DNA from: Verrucomicrobiales bacterium
GTDB taxonomy: Bacteria; Verrucomicrobiota; Verrucomicrobiia; Verrucomicrobiales; DEV007
Length of the DNA: 64,000 nucleotides
Assembly (NCBI GenBank): GCA_016795505.1
Contig: JAEUHH010000107.1
Span: forward strand, 1 to 64,000
Direction of reading: 5' to 3'
Of this stretch, positions 27,979 through 36,946 are shown in pieces. A program made the position numbers and the translations under genes. Positions within the stretch are counted from its first letter, which is position 1. Every line of letters starts with the position of its first letter. Below the pieces are notes generated by a model, which worked only from the letters and a program-made list of their open reading frames with translations, did not search any database and was not told where the DNA came from.

Positions 27979-29175
27979 ATGCCAGTCCCCCTGCTCGACG
28001 TAAATGCCCAGAATCTCCCGCTCGCCGGGGAGTTGACCGCTGCCTTTGAACGAGTGCTGCACGATGGCCGGTTCATCATGGGGCCGGATGTCGCGGCGCT
28101 GGAGGCGGAGGTGGCGGCGCTGCTCGAGGTGCCCTATGCGATCGGGGTGTCGTCGGGCACGGATGCCCTGCTGCTGGCTTTCATGGCACTGGGTCTGGGG
28201 CCGGGCGACGAGGTGCTGTGTCCGGCTTTCACCTTTTTCGCCACCGCAGGCACTTTGGCCCGGACGGGGGCAACACCGGTATTCGTGGATGCGTGCCCGG
28301 TGTGTTTCAATATCGACGTGGAGGACGCCCGGCGGAAGATCACGCCCCGGACCCGGGCGATCGTGCCGGTCCATCTGTTCGGCCAGATGGCGGACCTCGA
28401 CGCCATCGAGGCGTTGGCAGCAGAGCACGGGCTGAGGATCGTGGAAGATGGCGCCCAGTCGATTGGAGCAACCTACAAGGATCGCTTTTTCGGGGAGCAG
28501 AGCGATTTCGGCACCTACAGCTTTTTCCCAAGCAAAAATCTGGGCGGCTTCGGTGACGGCGGCATGGTGGTGACGCGCGACGAGGGTCTGGCAGAGCGGG
28601 CGCGCATCCTCCGGGTCCACGGAGGCAAACCGAAGTATTATCACCATCTGGTGGGCGGCAATTTCCGGCTCGACGCCCTGCAGGCCGCCCTGTTGCGGGT
28701 CAAACTGGCTCACTACGCCGACTACACGGCGGGACGCCGCGGGAATGCGGCTTACTACACCGAGCATTTGAAAAACCTGCCGGACGTGGCAGTGGCCGAT
28801 CCGGTCCATTGCCGCTGCGCGGCGTCGCAGGATGCCTGGCTGGCCGAGACGGGCACCAAGTTGGTGCTGCCGGCGGCCTATCCGCACAACGGCCACATCT
28901 GGAATCAATACACCCTGCGGGTGATCGGCGAAGGCCGGCGCGACCAGTTGCGCCAGCATCTGACCGACCGCCAGATCGGCTGCGAGATCTATTACCCGCT
29001 GACGATGGACCAGCAGCCCTGTTTCCAGCACCTGCCTGAGAGCTCGCGGCAGGGCTGCGAAATCGCGCATCGGCTCGCAGGCGAGGTGATCAGCATTCCC
29101 ATCTATCCGGAACTGCGCCGGGAGCAGCAGGACGAGGTGATCGCCGCGCTGACCGACTTCCTCAGCCCGTCCTGA
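27979..29175 (+). CDS. DegT/DnrJ/EryC1 family sugar aminotransferase (WbpE-like)
   Basis: This encodes 398 residues. PLP-dependent fold-type I motifs are present: 'GVSSGTDALLLAFMALGLGP', 'FVDACPVCFNIDVEDA', 'IVEDGAQSIGATYKDRFFGE', and the PLP lysine Lys186 in 'FFPSKNLGGFGDGG'. The family transfers an amino group to a keto-sugar nucleotide. Together with the acetyltransferase before it, it fits formation of a diacetamido sugar for a surface polysaccharide. The dehydrogenases that would make the keto substrate are not in the window. A segment around residues 273-296 looks expanded relative to typical members. Confidence 0.85.
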   Translation: MPVPLLDVNAQNLPLAGELTAAFERVLHDGRFIMGPDVAALEAEVAALLEVPYAIGVSSGTDALLLAFMALGLGPGDEVLCPAFTFFATAGTLARTGATPVFVDACPVCFNIDVEDARRKITPRTRAIVPVHLFGQMADLDAIEALAAEHGLRIVEDGAQSIGATYKDRFFGEQSDFGTYSFFPSKNLGGFGDGGMVVTRDEGLAERARILRVHGGKPKYYHHLVGGNFRLDALQAALLRVKLAHYADYTAGRRGNAAYYTEHLKNLPDVAVADPVHCRCAASQDAWLAETGTKLVLPAAYPHNGHIWNQYTLRVIGEGRRDQLRQHLTDRQIGCEIYYPLTMDQQPCFQHLPESSRQGCEIAHRLAGEVISIPIYPELRREQQDEVIAALTDFLSPS

Positions 29176-29185
29176 GCCGCCGCCC

Positions 29186-30220
29186 ATGCCATCGGTCTCG
29201 ATCGTCATGCCGGTGCGCGATGCCGAGCGCACCCTGCCGATGGCGATCGAAAGCTGTCTGTCGCAGACGCTGCCGGACTTTGAGCTGATCCTGGTGGATC
29301 ACGGCTCCGTGGACGGCTCGTTCTCGGTGATGAAAAAATACGCGCGCCGCGACTCCCGCATCGAGGTGCTGAAGCGTCCGCGCACCGTGCCCTTCGTCTC
29401 GGTGGCCAATCTGGCCTGGCAGGAGTCCCACGGGGCGCTGATCGCCCGGATGGACGCCGACGACTTCTCCTATCCCGCCCGGCTGCAACATCAGGTGAAG
29501 TTTCTGGCCGCCCAACCCGACATCGTCGCCTGCGGCACCCTGGTCCGCATCCGCAAGCGGCGCACCGCCGACACCGCCTCGCACACGGGACCGGACGACG
29601 GCTACGCGGCCTACGAATCGTGGATCAATTCCGTGGTCACGCCGGATGCGATCGCGGCCCAGCGCTTCATCGACAGCCCGCTGGCGAATCCCACCACGCT
29701 GATCCGCCGCGAGATCCTGGAGCGATACGGCGGCTATGCTGATCCGGACTGGGCGGAGGACTACGATCTCTGGCTGCGCCTGCTGGAGGACGGGCTGGCA
29801 CTGGGCAAAGTGGACAAGTGTCTCTTTGACTGGTTCGACTCCGACACGCGCTCGACCCGCACGCTCGACCGTTACTCGCAGCTCCGCTTCCAACGCGCCA
29901 AGGCCCACTACCTCGCCCGCCTGCCCCAGGTGCGGCAGCGCGGCGTGGCCATCGCCGGAGCCGGCCCCATCGGCAAGAAACTGGCCCGAATGCTCCGCGA
30001 CGAGCACCGGGTGACGATCGGCTGCTTTTTTGAAGTGAGCGAAAAGAAGATCGGGAACAGCATCGACGGCATCCCGGTGCTGCCCAGCGAGGCGCTGCCC
30101 GATTCACCCCGCCGCGTGCTGCTCGGCGCAGTGGGCCTGCCCGGTGCGCGGGACCAGATCCGGGAGCTGGCGACCGGCAGCGCCTACTGCGAGGGCGCGG
30201 ATTTTTTCTGCGTCGCCTGA
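29186..30220 (+). CDS. GT2 glycosyltransferase fused to a C-terminal nucleotide-binding-like domain
   Basis: This encodes 344 residues, 10 bp after the aminotransferase gene. Residues 1-235 are a GT-A fold family 2 glycosyltransferase: 'VSIVMPVRDAERTLPMAIES', the DxD-type motif in 'RMDADDFS' (Asp90, Asp92), and 'WAEDYDLWLRLLEDG', which supplies the catalytic acid. From about 250 a second domain begins with a Rossmann-like 'GVAIAGAGPIGKKLARML' and continues 'GIPVLPSEALPDSPRRVLLG', resembling the N-terminal domain of PglD-type sugar acetyltransferases. The fusion is unusual; the domain may bind a nucleotide sugar or regulate transfer. Confidence 0.82.
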   Translation: MPSVSIVMPVRDAERTLPMAIESCLSQTLPDFELILVDHGSVDGSFSVMKKYARRDSRIEVLKRPRTVPFVSVANLAWQESHGALIARMDADDFSYPARLQHQVKFLAAQPDIVACGTLVRIRKRRTADTASHTGPDDGYAAYESWINSVVTPDAIAAQRFIDSPLANPTTLIRREILERYGGYADPDWAEDYDLWLRLLEDGLALGKVDKCLFDWFDSDTRSTRTLDRYSQLRFQRAKAHYLARLPQVRQRGVAIAGAGPIGKKLARMLRDEHRVTIGCFFEVSEKKIGNSIDGIPVLPSEALPDSPRRVLLGAVGLPGARDQIRELATGSAYCEGADFFCVA

Positions 30221-30241
30221 CCGGGGAGCTGAACCCCACTT

Positions 30242-31150
30242 TCAGCCAAAGACACGCACCTCGGGCATCGGCTCGTGCTGGCGCCGGGCATCGGGCGCGG
30301 CCCGCAGCCGGAACTCGCGCGGGGAGAGGCCTTTCAGCTCGCGGAAGCGGCGGTTGAAATTCGACAGGTTGTTGAAGCCGACCGCAAAGGCGATCTCAGT
30401 GACGGGCCGGCCCGTCTCCACGAGCAGACGGCAGGCCTCCCCGACCCGCATGGCATTGACATACTCGACCAGGGTCTTGCCGGTATTTGCCCGGAAAAAT
30501 CGGCAAAAAGACTTCGGCGTCAGACCGGCCACCCGCGCCACGGTCTCCAGCCGGATGAGGCGCGCCATCTCGGCATGCAGATGCCGCACCACCCGGTCGA
30601 GCCGCGTAATGTCCCGCTCCCGCAGCGACGGCGCATAGGCCGGGCTGGCCAGCACCCGCCGCTCGGATGACTCGGCGAACAGTCGCAGCAGGCGGAACAG
30701 CTCGAACAGCCGCTCCAATTCCCCCAGATCGCGCATGCCCAGAATGATCTCCGCCGCCCGCTCACGGGTGTCTCCGACGAATTCGAAGCCCCACCGCGCC
30801 GCGTGGAGGAACTCCCGGATCGGCCGCATTTCCTGCCGTTCAAGGAATTCCCGCCCCAGCGAATCCTCGGAAAACTGGATCACCGCCAGCGAGGGCCGGC
30901 TCCAGTCTTCCTCGTCCGGCAGCCCCGTATGCAGGGCGTGCGGGATGTTCGGCCCGTTCATGATCAGCGTGCCTCGCTCCAGCGGACCAGTGTGGTCGCC
31001 CGAGATGAAACGCCCGCGATGGTCTTTCAGCGACAACAGGATGTCGTACTCCGGGTGGTAATGATAGACCGGCCAGATGTCGCGGTCGATCTTGTAAACC
31101 ATCGCCCGGGAACCGGTCGAGGAGATGACTTCGAGTTGGGGTCGGGCCAT
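30242..31150 (-). CDS. AraC-family transcriptional regulator with cupin-like sensor
   Basis: This encodes 302 residues from the ATG at 31150; an upstream start at 31174 would add eight residues. An N-terminal cupin-like domain ('WPVYHYHPEYDILLSL', 'GTLIMNGPNIPHAL') is followed by a linker and two C-terminal helix-turn-helix motifs ('FCRFFRANTGKTLVEYVNAM' and 'VTEIAFAVGFNNLSNFNRRF'). The start is 165 bp from that of the divergent PSCyt/PSD1 gene, the usual position of a regulator with its target. A sugar or sugar-derived inducer is likely for this class; the ligand is unknown. Confidence 0.88.
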   Translation of the reverse strand: MARPQLEVISSTGSRAMVYKIDRDIWPVYHYHPEYDILLSLKDHRGRFISGDHTGPLERGTLIMNGPNIPHALHTGLPDEEDWSRPSLAVIQFSEDSLGREFLERQEMRPIREFLHAARWGFEFVGDTRERAAEIILGMRDLGELERLFELFRLLRLFAESSERRVLASPAYAPSLRERDITRLDRVVRHLHAEMARLIRLETVARVAGLTPKSFCRFFRANTGKTLVEYVNAMRVGEACRLLVETGRPVTEIAFAVGFNNLSNFNRRFRELKGLSPREFRLRAAPDARRQHEPMPEVRVFG

Positions 31151-31314
31151 GATCGGAGGGCAGAGTGATACCATTCTAGCGCAATTGCGCCCAGAACTTT
31201 CGAAATTTTTGCGAAAATCGTATCAGTCTTTGTCCAAATCGGCGTGGTGTCGAGCCGTTTCTCCCCTAGGTTTAAAGCATCGACGGTCCGCCGTCCGCCA
31301 AGCCGCCCCTGCCC

Positions 31315-34300
31315 ATGATTCCGAGGCCCCTGCCCACTTTCCCGGCTCTCGCGCTCATCCTCCTCGCCGCCCCGGTGGCGCGCGGAGCCGAAGCCGAGCA
31401 TCTCGCCTTTTTCGAGACCAAAATCCGGCCGGTGCTGGCCGAGAAATGCTACTCCTGCCATAGCGCCGAGGCCGAAAAGCTGAAAGCCGGCCTCCAGGTC
31501 GACCACGTGGCGCACCTCCTCTCCGGCGGCGACAGCGGCCCGGCCATCGTCGTGGGCAAACCCGGCGACAGCCTGCTCATGGAGACGCTGCGCTATGGCA
31601 ATCCCGATCTCCAGATGCCGCCGAAAAGCAAACTGGACGATGCCGTGATCGCCGATTTCGACAAATGGATCGCCCTCGGCGCCCCCTGGCCCGACGAGCC
31701 GAAGCCCGTCCGCACCGCCACCGGCGAGAAAGTCGACGGCAGCGACGCGGTCATGGAGGCCTTTGATCTGGAAAAACGCCGCGCCGCCCACTGGTGCTGG
31801 CAACCGGTGAAGCCAACCGCGCTCCCCGCGGTGAAGCAGAGCGACTGGCCGCGCCGGGGTCTGGACCACTTCATCCTGGCCCGGCTCGAGGCCGCCGGCC
31901 TGCGCCCGGCCGAGGATGCCGCTCCCGAGACCTGGCTGCGCCGCGTGACCTTTGATCTCACCGGCCTGCCGCCCTCACCGGCCGAGATCGCGGCTTATTT
32001 AAAAGAAAAAGCCGCCGAACCCGCGTCGGACCGCGCCGAGCAGGCCGTCGTCGAGCGCCTGCTGGCTTCGCCCCATTACGGCGAGCGCTGGGCGCGACAC
32101 TGGATGGATCTGGCGCGCTATGGCGAGACCTGCGGCCATGAATTCGACTACCCCATCCCCCACGCCCACCGCTACCGCGATTACCTGATCGATGCGTTCA
32201 ATCGCGACCTGCCGCACGACACCTTTCTCGTCGAGCACCTCGCCGGCGACCTGCTGGAGCAGCCGCGCCGCGATCCCGCGACCGGGGTCAACCAATCCAT
32301 CCAGGCCACCGGCTTCTGGTACCTGCACGAGGCCGTCCACGCCCCCACCGACATCCGCGGCGACGAGGCCGGCCGCATCGACAACCAGATTGACGTTTTC
32401 ACCAAGTCATTCCTCGGCCTCACGGTCGCCTGCGCCCGCTGCCACGATCACAAGTTCGACGCCATCGGCACCGCCGACTATTACGCCATCGCCGGCTACC
32501 TCCAGAGCTCGCGCCGGCAGGAGGCCTTTCTCGACCCCGGCGACCGGCTCGCCCAAGCCGCCACCGAGGCCCGCGCCATCCACGCCCGCGGCCAGGCGCT
32601 GCTGCGGGATGCCTTCCCGGGTCTGACGGCGGACCAGGTGTCACGTTACCTGATCGCCGCCCGTCGCCTGCTCGACGAGACCGCCCGGCAGCCCGGCGCG
32701 GACCGGATCGAGGGGGCTTTTGCCGATTTCGAGGCCGGTTACGACGGCTGGCAGATCGAGGGCGACGCCTTCGGCGACCGTCCCGCGACCGGCACCTTCA
32801 AAGGCCAGCAGGCTGTGAGCGGCTTCCTCGGCGGGGGGCTCGTCAATTCCTGGAATGGCTCCGACGGCAAGACCGGTCGCGCGCTTTCGCCGGAGTTCAC
32901 CATCGCCACGGCGCACCTGCATTTCCTCATCGGCGGCGGCGCCCATGCCGGCGAGACCTGCGTGAATCTGCTCATCGACGGCAAGCCGGTCCTCACCGCC
33001 ACCGGCAAGAACAACGAGCAGCTCGAGCCCCACACCTGGGATCTGAAATCATATCAGGGAAAAAAGGCGCGCCTCGAGATCGTCGACCGGGCCACCGGAG
33101 GCTGGGGCCACATCAATGTCGACCACTTCGTGTTTTCCGACTCCCCCACCTTCGATCCCGCCAAAGCCCAGCGCCCGCTTGACCCGGCCCTGGCGAAACG
33201 GATTGCGATCAAACAGGGTCCCATCGACGATGCAACCCTGTTGCATTGGGCACGCCTCCTCCGTGACCAGGCCACCGACGACCCCGGCCACCCGCTCCAC
33301 GCGTGGAAAATCGGCTCGACCGATCCGGCCGCGGTGAAAGGGCTGATCACGCGCCAGCAGTCCCAGCGAACCGCCTTTGAGACAGCGAGGAAAGCCGCCA
33401 CCGTTCTCGCCGACTTCGACGGAGGCGACGCCGACGGATGGACGGCGACCGGCTTTGCCTTCGATGCCAAGCCGCTGACCGCGACGACCTGGGCGCCCGG
33501 CCTGCCGAACGGGCTGGCCTTGCCGGCCGGCGTGATATCTTCGGCGACGATCGCCCCGCGCTTTCACGGCGTCCTGCGCTCGCCCACCTTCACCCTCTCT
33601 CATCCGCGCATCCATCTGCGGATCAATGCCCGCGCCGCCCGGGTCCGCCTCGTCATCGACGAGCATTACATGAACCATTTTCACCAACTCCTGCTCGGTG
33701 GCACCCTCCTCAAGCCGGCCGCCACGGATACCGGCGGCGAGTTCCGCTGGTTCACCATGCAGGGCAATCTGGACAAGTATATCGGGCATCGAGTCTATCT
33801 CGAAGTGAGCGATCTCGAGGGCGGACACATCGCCATCGATGAGGTGCTGCTGTCAAACGATCCCCTGCCCGCCGCCCCCCCAAGTCCGGCGTTCGCTGGC
33901 GAACCGGGCGAGTCGCCGGAGTCACTCGCCCGGGAAATCGGGACCACGGTGGTCGCGTCGATTGCCGCCGGTGAAACCGACTGGGCCAATCTCCTCTGGC
34001 GCGAGCAGCTCTGGCCGCGCCACGAAGCTCTCACCGCCGCCGCCGCCGACATGGCGGCTCTGTCCCGATCCCTGCCCGAGCCGCTCTACGCCGTAGCGAT
34101 GCTCGAAGGCACGCCGGAGGACGAGCACATCCACATCCGCGGCAGCCACCTGAAGCTTGGCGATCCTGTCCCGCGACGGAATCTCGCCGCCCTCGGCGGA
34201 CAACCCGCCCCGCGCGAAGCCAGCGGCCGCCTCGAACTGGCGCGGCTCCTCGCGACCGGGGACAACCCACTCGTCAGCCGTGTCGCGGTGAACCGCGCCT

Positions 34301-35091
34301 GGCATCATCTGTTCGAGCGCGGACTGGTTCCGACGGTCGACGACTTCGGCGTGATGGGCCAGCCTCCCAGCCATCCCGATCTGCTTGACTGGCTGGCTTC
34401 GACCTACGCCACCGACATGGGCTGGTCGCTCAAATCCCTCCTGCGCGAGATCGTGCTGAGCCGCACCTACCGCATGAGCAGTGCTCCGCACCCGGCCCTG
34501 GACCGCTCCCGGCTGGCCGAAATCGATCCCGAGAATGTACTCCTGCACCGCGCCCCGGTGCGGCGGCTCCAGGCGGAAGCCATCCGCGACGCCATTCTCG
34601 CCGTATCCGGCCGGCTCGATCCGGTGGTGGGCGGCCCCAGCATTCCCATTCACCTCACCGCTTTCATGGAAGGCCGCGGACGGCCCGGCGGCAATGGTCC
34701 GCTCGACGGCGCCGGTCGCCGCAGCCTCTATACGGAGATCCGGCGCAATTTCCTGCCGCCCTTCCTCCTGACCTTTGACATGCCGATCCCCTTCAACGCG
34801 ATGGGACGCCGCACCGTGTCGAATGTGCCCGCCCAGGCACTCTCGATGATGAACGATCCCTTTGTCGTCGAGCAGGCCTCCCTCCTCGCGCAGCGACTCG
34901 CGACCGATCCCGCCCGCAGCGAGCCGGAACGCATCACGGAGCTGTTCCTCAGCGCCTTCGCCCGCCAGCCCACCGACGACGAGCGGCAACAGATCACCTC
35001 CTTCCTCGCCTCCGAACCCAACCGCGAGCAGGCCTGGACCGACCTCTGCCACGCGCTTTTCAACAAGAAGGAGTTCATTTATCTTAACTGA
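31315..35091 (+). CDS. PSCyt1-PSCyt2-PSD1 protein with two beta-sandwich insertions
   Basis: This encodes 1258 residues. A signal peptide (1-24) precedes a PSCyt1 cytochrome domain with haem motif CYSCH at 45-49. PSCyt2 (DUF1549; about 180-415) follows, including 'LLASPHYGERWARHWMDLAR' and 'CARCHDHKFDAI'. PSD1 (DUF1553) occupies about 960-1250. Between them are two jelly-roll insertions: about 465-605, resembling the beta-sandwich segment of levanase-type proteins ('VSGFLGGGLVNSWNG', 'GGWGHINVDHFVFSD'), and about 700-850. Such proteins are secreted, pair with DUF1501 proteins, and are thought to act in polysaccharide breakdown; the mechanism is not established. The DUF1501 partner is 409 bp downstream, beyond a hicBA locus. 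Confidence 0.88.
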   Translation: MIPRPLPTFPALALILLAAPVARGAEAEHLAFFETKIRPVLAEKCYSCHSAEAEKLKAGLQVDHVAHLLSGGDSGPAIVVGKPGDSLLMETLRYGNPDLQMPPKSKLDDAVIADFDKWIALGAPWPDEPKPVRTATGEKVDGSDAVMEAFDLEKRRAAHWCWQPVKPTALPAVKQSDWPRRGLDHFILARLEAAGLRPAEDAAPETWLRRVTFDLTGLPPSPAEIAAYLKEKAAEPASDRAEQAVVERLLASPHYGERWARHWMDLARYGETCGHEFDYPIPHAHRYRDYLIDAFNRDLPHDTFLVEHLAGDLLEQPRRDPATGVNQSIQATGFWYLHEAVHAPTDIRGDEAGRIDNQIDVFTKSFLGLTVACARCHDHKFDAIGTADYYAIAGYLQSSRRQEAFLDPGDRLAQAATEARAIHARGQALLRDAFPGLTADQVSRYLIAARRLLDETARQPGADRIEGAFADFEAGYDGWQIEGDAFGDRPATGTFKGQQAVSGFLGGGLVNSWNGSDGKTGRALSPEFTIATAHLHFLIGGGAHAGETCVNLLIDGKPVLTATGKNNEQLEPHTWDLKSYQGKKARLEIVDRATGGWGHINVDHFVFSDSPTFDPAKAQRPLDPALAKRIAIKQGPIDDATLLHWARLLRDQATDDPGHPLHAWKIGSTDPAAVKGLITRQQSQRTAFETARKAATVLADFDGGDADGWTATGFAFDAKPLTATTWAPGLPNGLALPAGVISSATIAPRFHGVLRSPTFTLSHPRIHLRINARAARVRLVIDEHYMNHFHQLLLGGTLLKPAATDTGGEFRWFTMQGNLDKYIGHRVYLEVSDLEGGHIAIDEVLLSNDPLPAAPPSPAFAGEPGESPESLAREIGTTVVASIAAGETDWANLLWREQLWPRHEALTAAAADMAALSRSLPEPLYAVAMLEGTPEDEHIHIRGSHLKLGDPVPRRNLAALGGQPAPREASGRLELARLLATGDNPLVSRVAVNRAWHHLFERGLVPTVDDFGVMGQPPSHPDLLDWLASTYATDMGWSLKSLLREIVLSRTYRMSSAPHPALDRSRLAEIDPENVLLHRAPVRRLQAEAIRDAILAVSGRLDPVVGGPSIPIHLTAFMEGRGRPGGNGPLDGAGRRSLYTEIRRNFLPPFLLTFDMPIPFNAMGRRTVSNVPAQALSMMNDPFVVEQASLLAQRLATDPARSEPERITELFLSAFARQPTDDERQQITSFLASEPNREQAWTDLCHALFNKKEFIYLN
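33201..33250. repeat. dispersed 22-nt-period repeat, copy 3, inside a coding sequence
   Basis: The sequence contains GCGATCAAACAGGGTCCCAT and then GATGCAACCCTGTTGCAT, so AACAGGGT and ACCCTGTT are in inverted orientation. It is in frame within the PSCyt/PSD1 gene between the two beta-sandwich insertions and encodes about 17 residues (around IAIKQGPIDDATLL). Confidence 0.65.
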
Positions 35092-35093
35092 CC

Positions 35094-35306
35094 ATGAATC
35101 AACAATACACCGCGGTGATGAAGCAAACGGACGGCTGGTGGATCGGCTGGATCGAGGAAATTGCCGGCGTCAACGGTCAGGGGCGAACCAAGGATGAACT
35201 GTTTGAAAGCCTCAGATCGGCTCTCAAAGAGGCGATTGAAATGAATCGGGAGGAAGCCTTGAAAGCCGCAGATCAAGACTACCTTGAAGAAGCAATCACC
35301 GTATGA
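35094..35306 (+). CDS. hicB: HicB-family antitoxin
   Basis: This encodes 70 residues. The partial RNase H-like fold of HicB is recognisable: 'YTAVMKQTDGWWIGWIEEIA' followed by 'GRTKDELFESLRSALKEAI'. The ATG is 2 bp after the stop of the PSCyt/PSD1 gene. Its stop overlaps the start of the hicA sequence (ATGA), showing an operon with antitoxin first. HicB neutralises the HicA mRNA interferase and usually represses the operon. No separate DNA-binding domain is visible in this short form. The partner toxin is broken (see 35303). Confidence 0.85.
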   Translation: MNQQYTAVMKQTDGWWIGWIEEIAGVNGQGRTKDELFESLRSALKEAIEMNREEALKAADQDYLEEAITV

Positions 35307-35488
35307 AGCGGTCGAAGCTCATCAAGCACATGAAAGAACAGGGATGCGATCTGGTGCGAGAGGGCTCCAAACATTCTTGGTGGGGCAATCTCCAGAATGG
35401 AAAATGAACAGCAGTACCAAGGCACACCGAGATTCCCGATCTGCTCTGTAAGAAAATCTGCCGGGATCTGGACATAGAAGCGATTTAA
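35303..35488 (+). pseudogene. hicA: hicA toxin gene inactivated by one nonsense codon
   Basis: The frame starts MKRSKLIKHMKEQGCDLVRE and reaches the HicA catalytic histidine (His24 in GSKHSWW). It stops at a TGA at 35405-35407 after NGK. In the same frame it continues TAVPRHTEIPDLLCKKICRD and ends with TAA at 35486-35488. The uninterrupted product would be 61 residues, normal for HicA. The family usually has Arg where the TGA lies (NG-K/R-R-TAVPRH), so a single CGA-to-TGA change explains the lesion. No other frame change is visible. Confidence 0.85.
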
Positions 35489-35500
35489 AAATTACCCACC

Positions 35501-36937
35501 ATGCACTGCCACAACTTCAGCCCCGCCCCCCTGACCCGTCGGCAGATGCTGGCCCAGGCCGCCAATGGCTTCGGTGCCGTGGCGCTGGCCGCCCTGATGC
35601 AGGACCGGGCCTTCGCCGGCTCTGCCGCCGGAGTCAATCCCCTCGCCCCGAAGACGCCGCATTTCCCGGCCCGCGCCAAGAGCGTGATCTTTCTCTACAT
35701 GGACGGCGGCCCGTCGCAGGTGGACACCTTCGACTACAAGCCATTGCTGGAGAAGCACCACGGCAAGAACCCGCGCGAGGCAATCGGCAAGCTGGAGCCG
35801 ACGCAGTTCGACAACATCGGCACGGTGCTGAAGTCGCCGTGGGCATTCAAACAGCATGGCGAGGGCGGGCTGTGGATCAGCGACCTGTTTCCCTGGATCG
35901 CCAAGACGGCGGACGACCTGTGCGTCATCAAGTCGATGGTGTCGAAGTTCCCCGAGCATACCTCGGCCAACTACTTCCTCCACACCGGTTCGGGGCTCCA
36001 GGGACGGCCCAGCATGGGCGCCTGGACGGGCTACGGCCTGGGATCGGTGAACGAGAACCTGCCCGGCTTCATCGTACTGAACGGAGGGCTCATCCCTCCC
36101 GGCGGACTCGACTGCTTCAACTCCGGCTTTCTCCCGGCGGCTTACCAGGGATCGGTTTTCAAGCCGGCCGATCTTCCCGTCGCCAACATTCGTCCCCTCG
36201 AAAGCGACCCCGCCCGCCAGCGGCGCAAACTCGACCTGATCCGCTCGCTCGACGACGCCTCACTCGACCGATACGCCGGCGAGGAGCAGATCGACTCGGC
36301 CATCGTCAACTACGAGACCGCCTACCGTATGCAGTCAGCCGTCCCGGAACTGATGAGCATCGACGGCGAGTCGGAAGCCACCCGGTCCCTCTACGGACTC
36401 GATGCCGACTTTGAAAACACCCGCATCTTCGGCCGGCAATGCCTCATTGCCCGCCGACTCGTCGAGCGGGGCGTCCGTTTCGTCGAACTGACCTGCCCGA
36501 ACGGCAACGGCGACCGCTGGGACCAGCACGGACGGCTTGTCGACGGCCACACGAAAAACTGCCTCACCGTGGATCAGCCGATCTACGCGCTGATCACCGA
36601 CCTGAAGAAGCGCGGCCTGCTCGATTCGACCCTGCTCATCTGGGGAGGCGAATTCGGCCGCACGCCCTTCGCCCAGGGCTCGGATGGCCGCGACCACAAT
36701 CCCTTCGGCTTCACCATGTGGATGGCCGGCGGCGGCGTGCAGGGCGGCATGAGCTACGGGGAGACCGATGACTGGGGCTACAAAGTGGTGGACCGAAAAG
36801 TCGAAATCCACGATCTCCATGCCACCATGCTCCACCTGCTCGGCATCGACCACACCCGCAGCACGGTTCGCTGGTCGGGCCGCGACATGCGCCTGACCGA
36901 TGTGCATGGCCACGTGCTGCACGACATCTTTGCCTGA
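35501..36937 (+). CDS. DUF1501 secreted sulfatase-like protein
   Basis: This encodes 478 residues. A Tat-type signal (RRQML at about 13-17, then a hydrophobic stretch) precedes a DUF1501 domain with 'VIFLYMDGGPSQVDTFDYKP', 'SKFPEHTSANYFLHTGSG', 'WGGEFGRTPFAQGSDGRDHN' and 'DLHATMLHLLGIDHTR'. The fold is alkaline-phosphatase/sulfatase-like and several metal-ligand Asp/His residues are visible. DUF1501 genes nearly always follow a PSCyt/PSD1 gene; here the pair is split by hicBA. The substrate is unknown. Confidence 0.88.
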   Translation: MHCHNFSPAPLTRRQMLAQAANGFGAVALAALMQDRAFAGSAAGVNPLAPKTPHFPARAKSVIFLYMDGGPSQVDTFDYKPLLEKHHGKNPREAIGKLEPTQFDNIGTVLKSPWAFKQHGEGGLWISDLFPWIAKTADDLCVIKSMVSKFPEHTSANYFLHTGSGLQGRPSMGAWTGYGLGSVNENLPGFIVLNGGLIPPGGLDCFNSGFLPAAYQGSVFKPADLPVANIRPLESDPARQRRKLDLIRSLDDASLDRYAGEEQIDSAIVNYETAYRMQSAVPELMSIDGESEATRSLYGLDADFENTRIFGRQCLIARRLVERGVRFVELTCPNGNGDRWDQHGRLVDGHTKNCLTVDQPIYALITDLKKRGLLDSTLLIWGGEFGRTPFAQGSDGRDHNPFGFTMWMAGGGVQGGMSYGETDDWGYKVVDRKVEIHDLHATMLHLLGIDHTRSTVRWSGRDMRLTDVHGHVLHDIFA

Positions 36938-36946
36938 CCAGACGAG

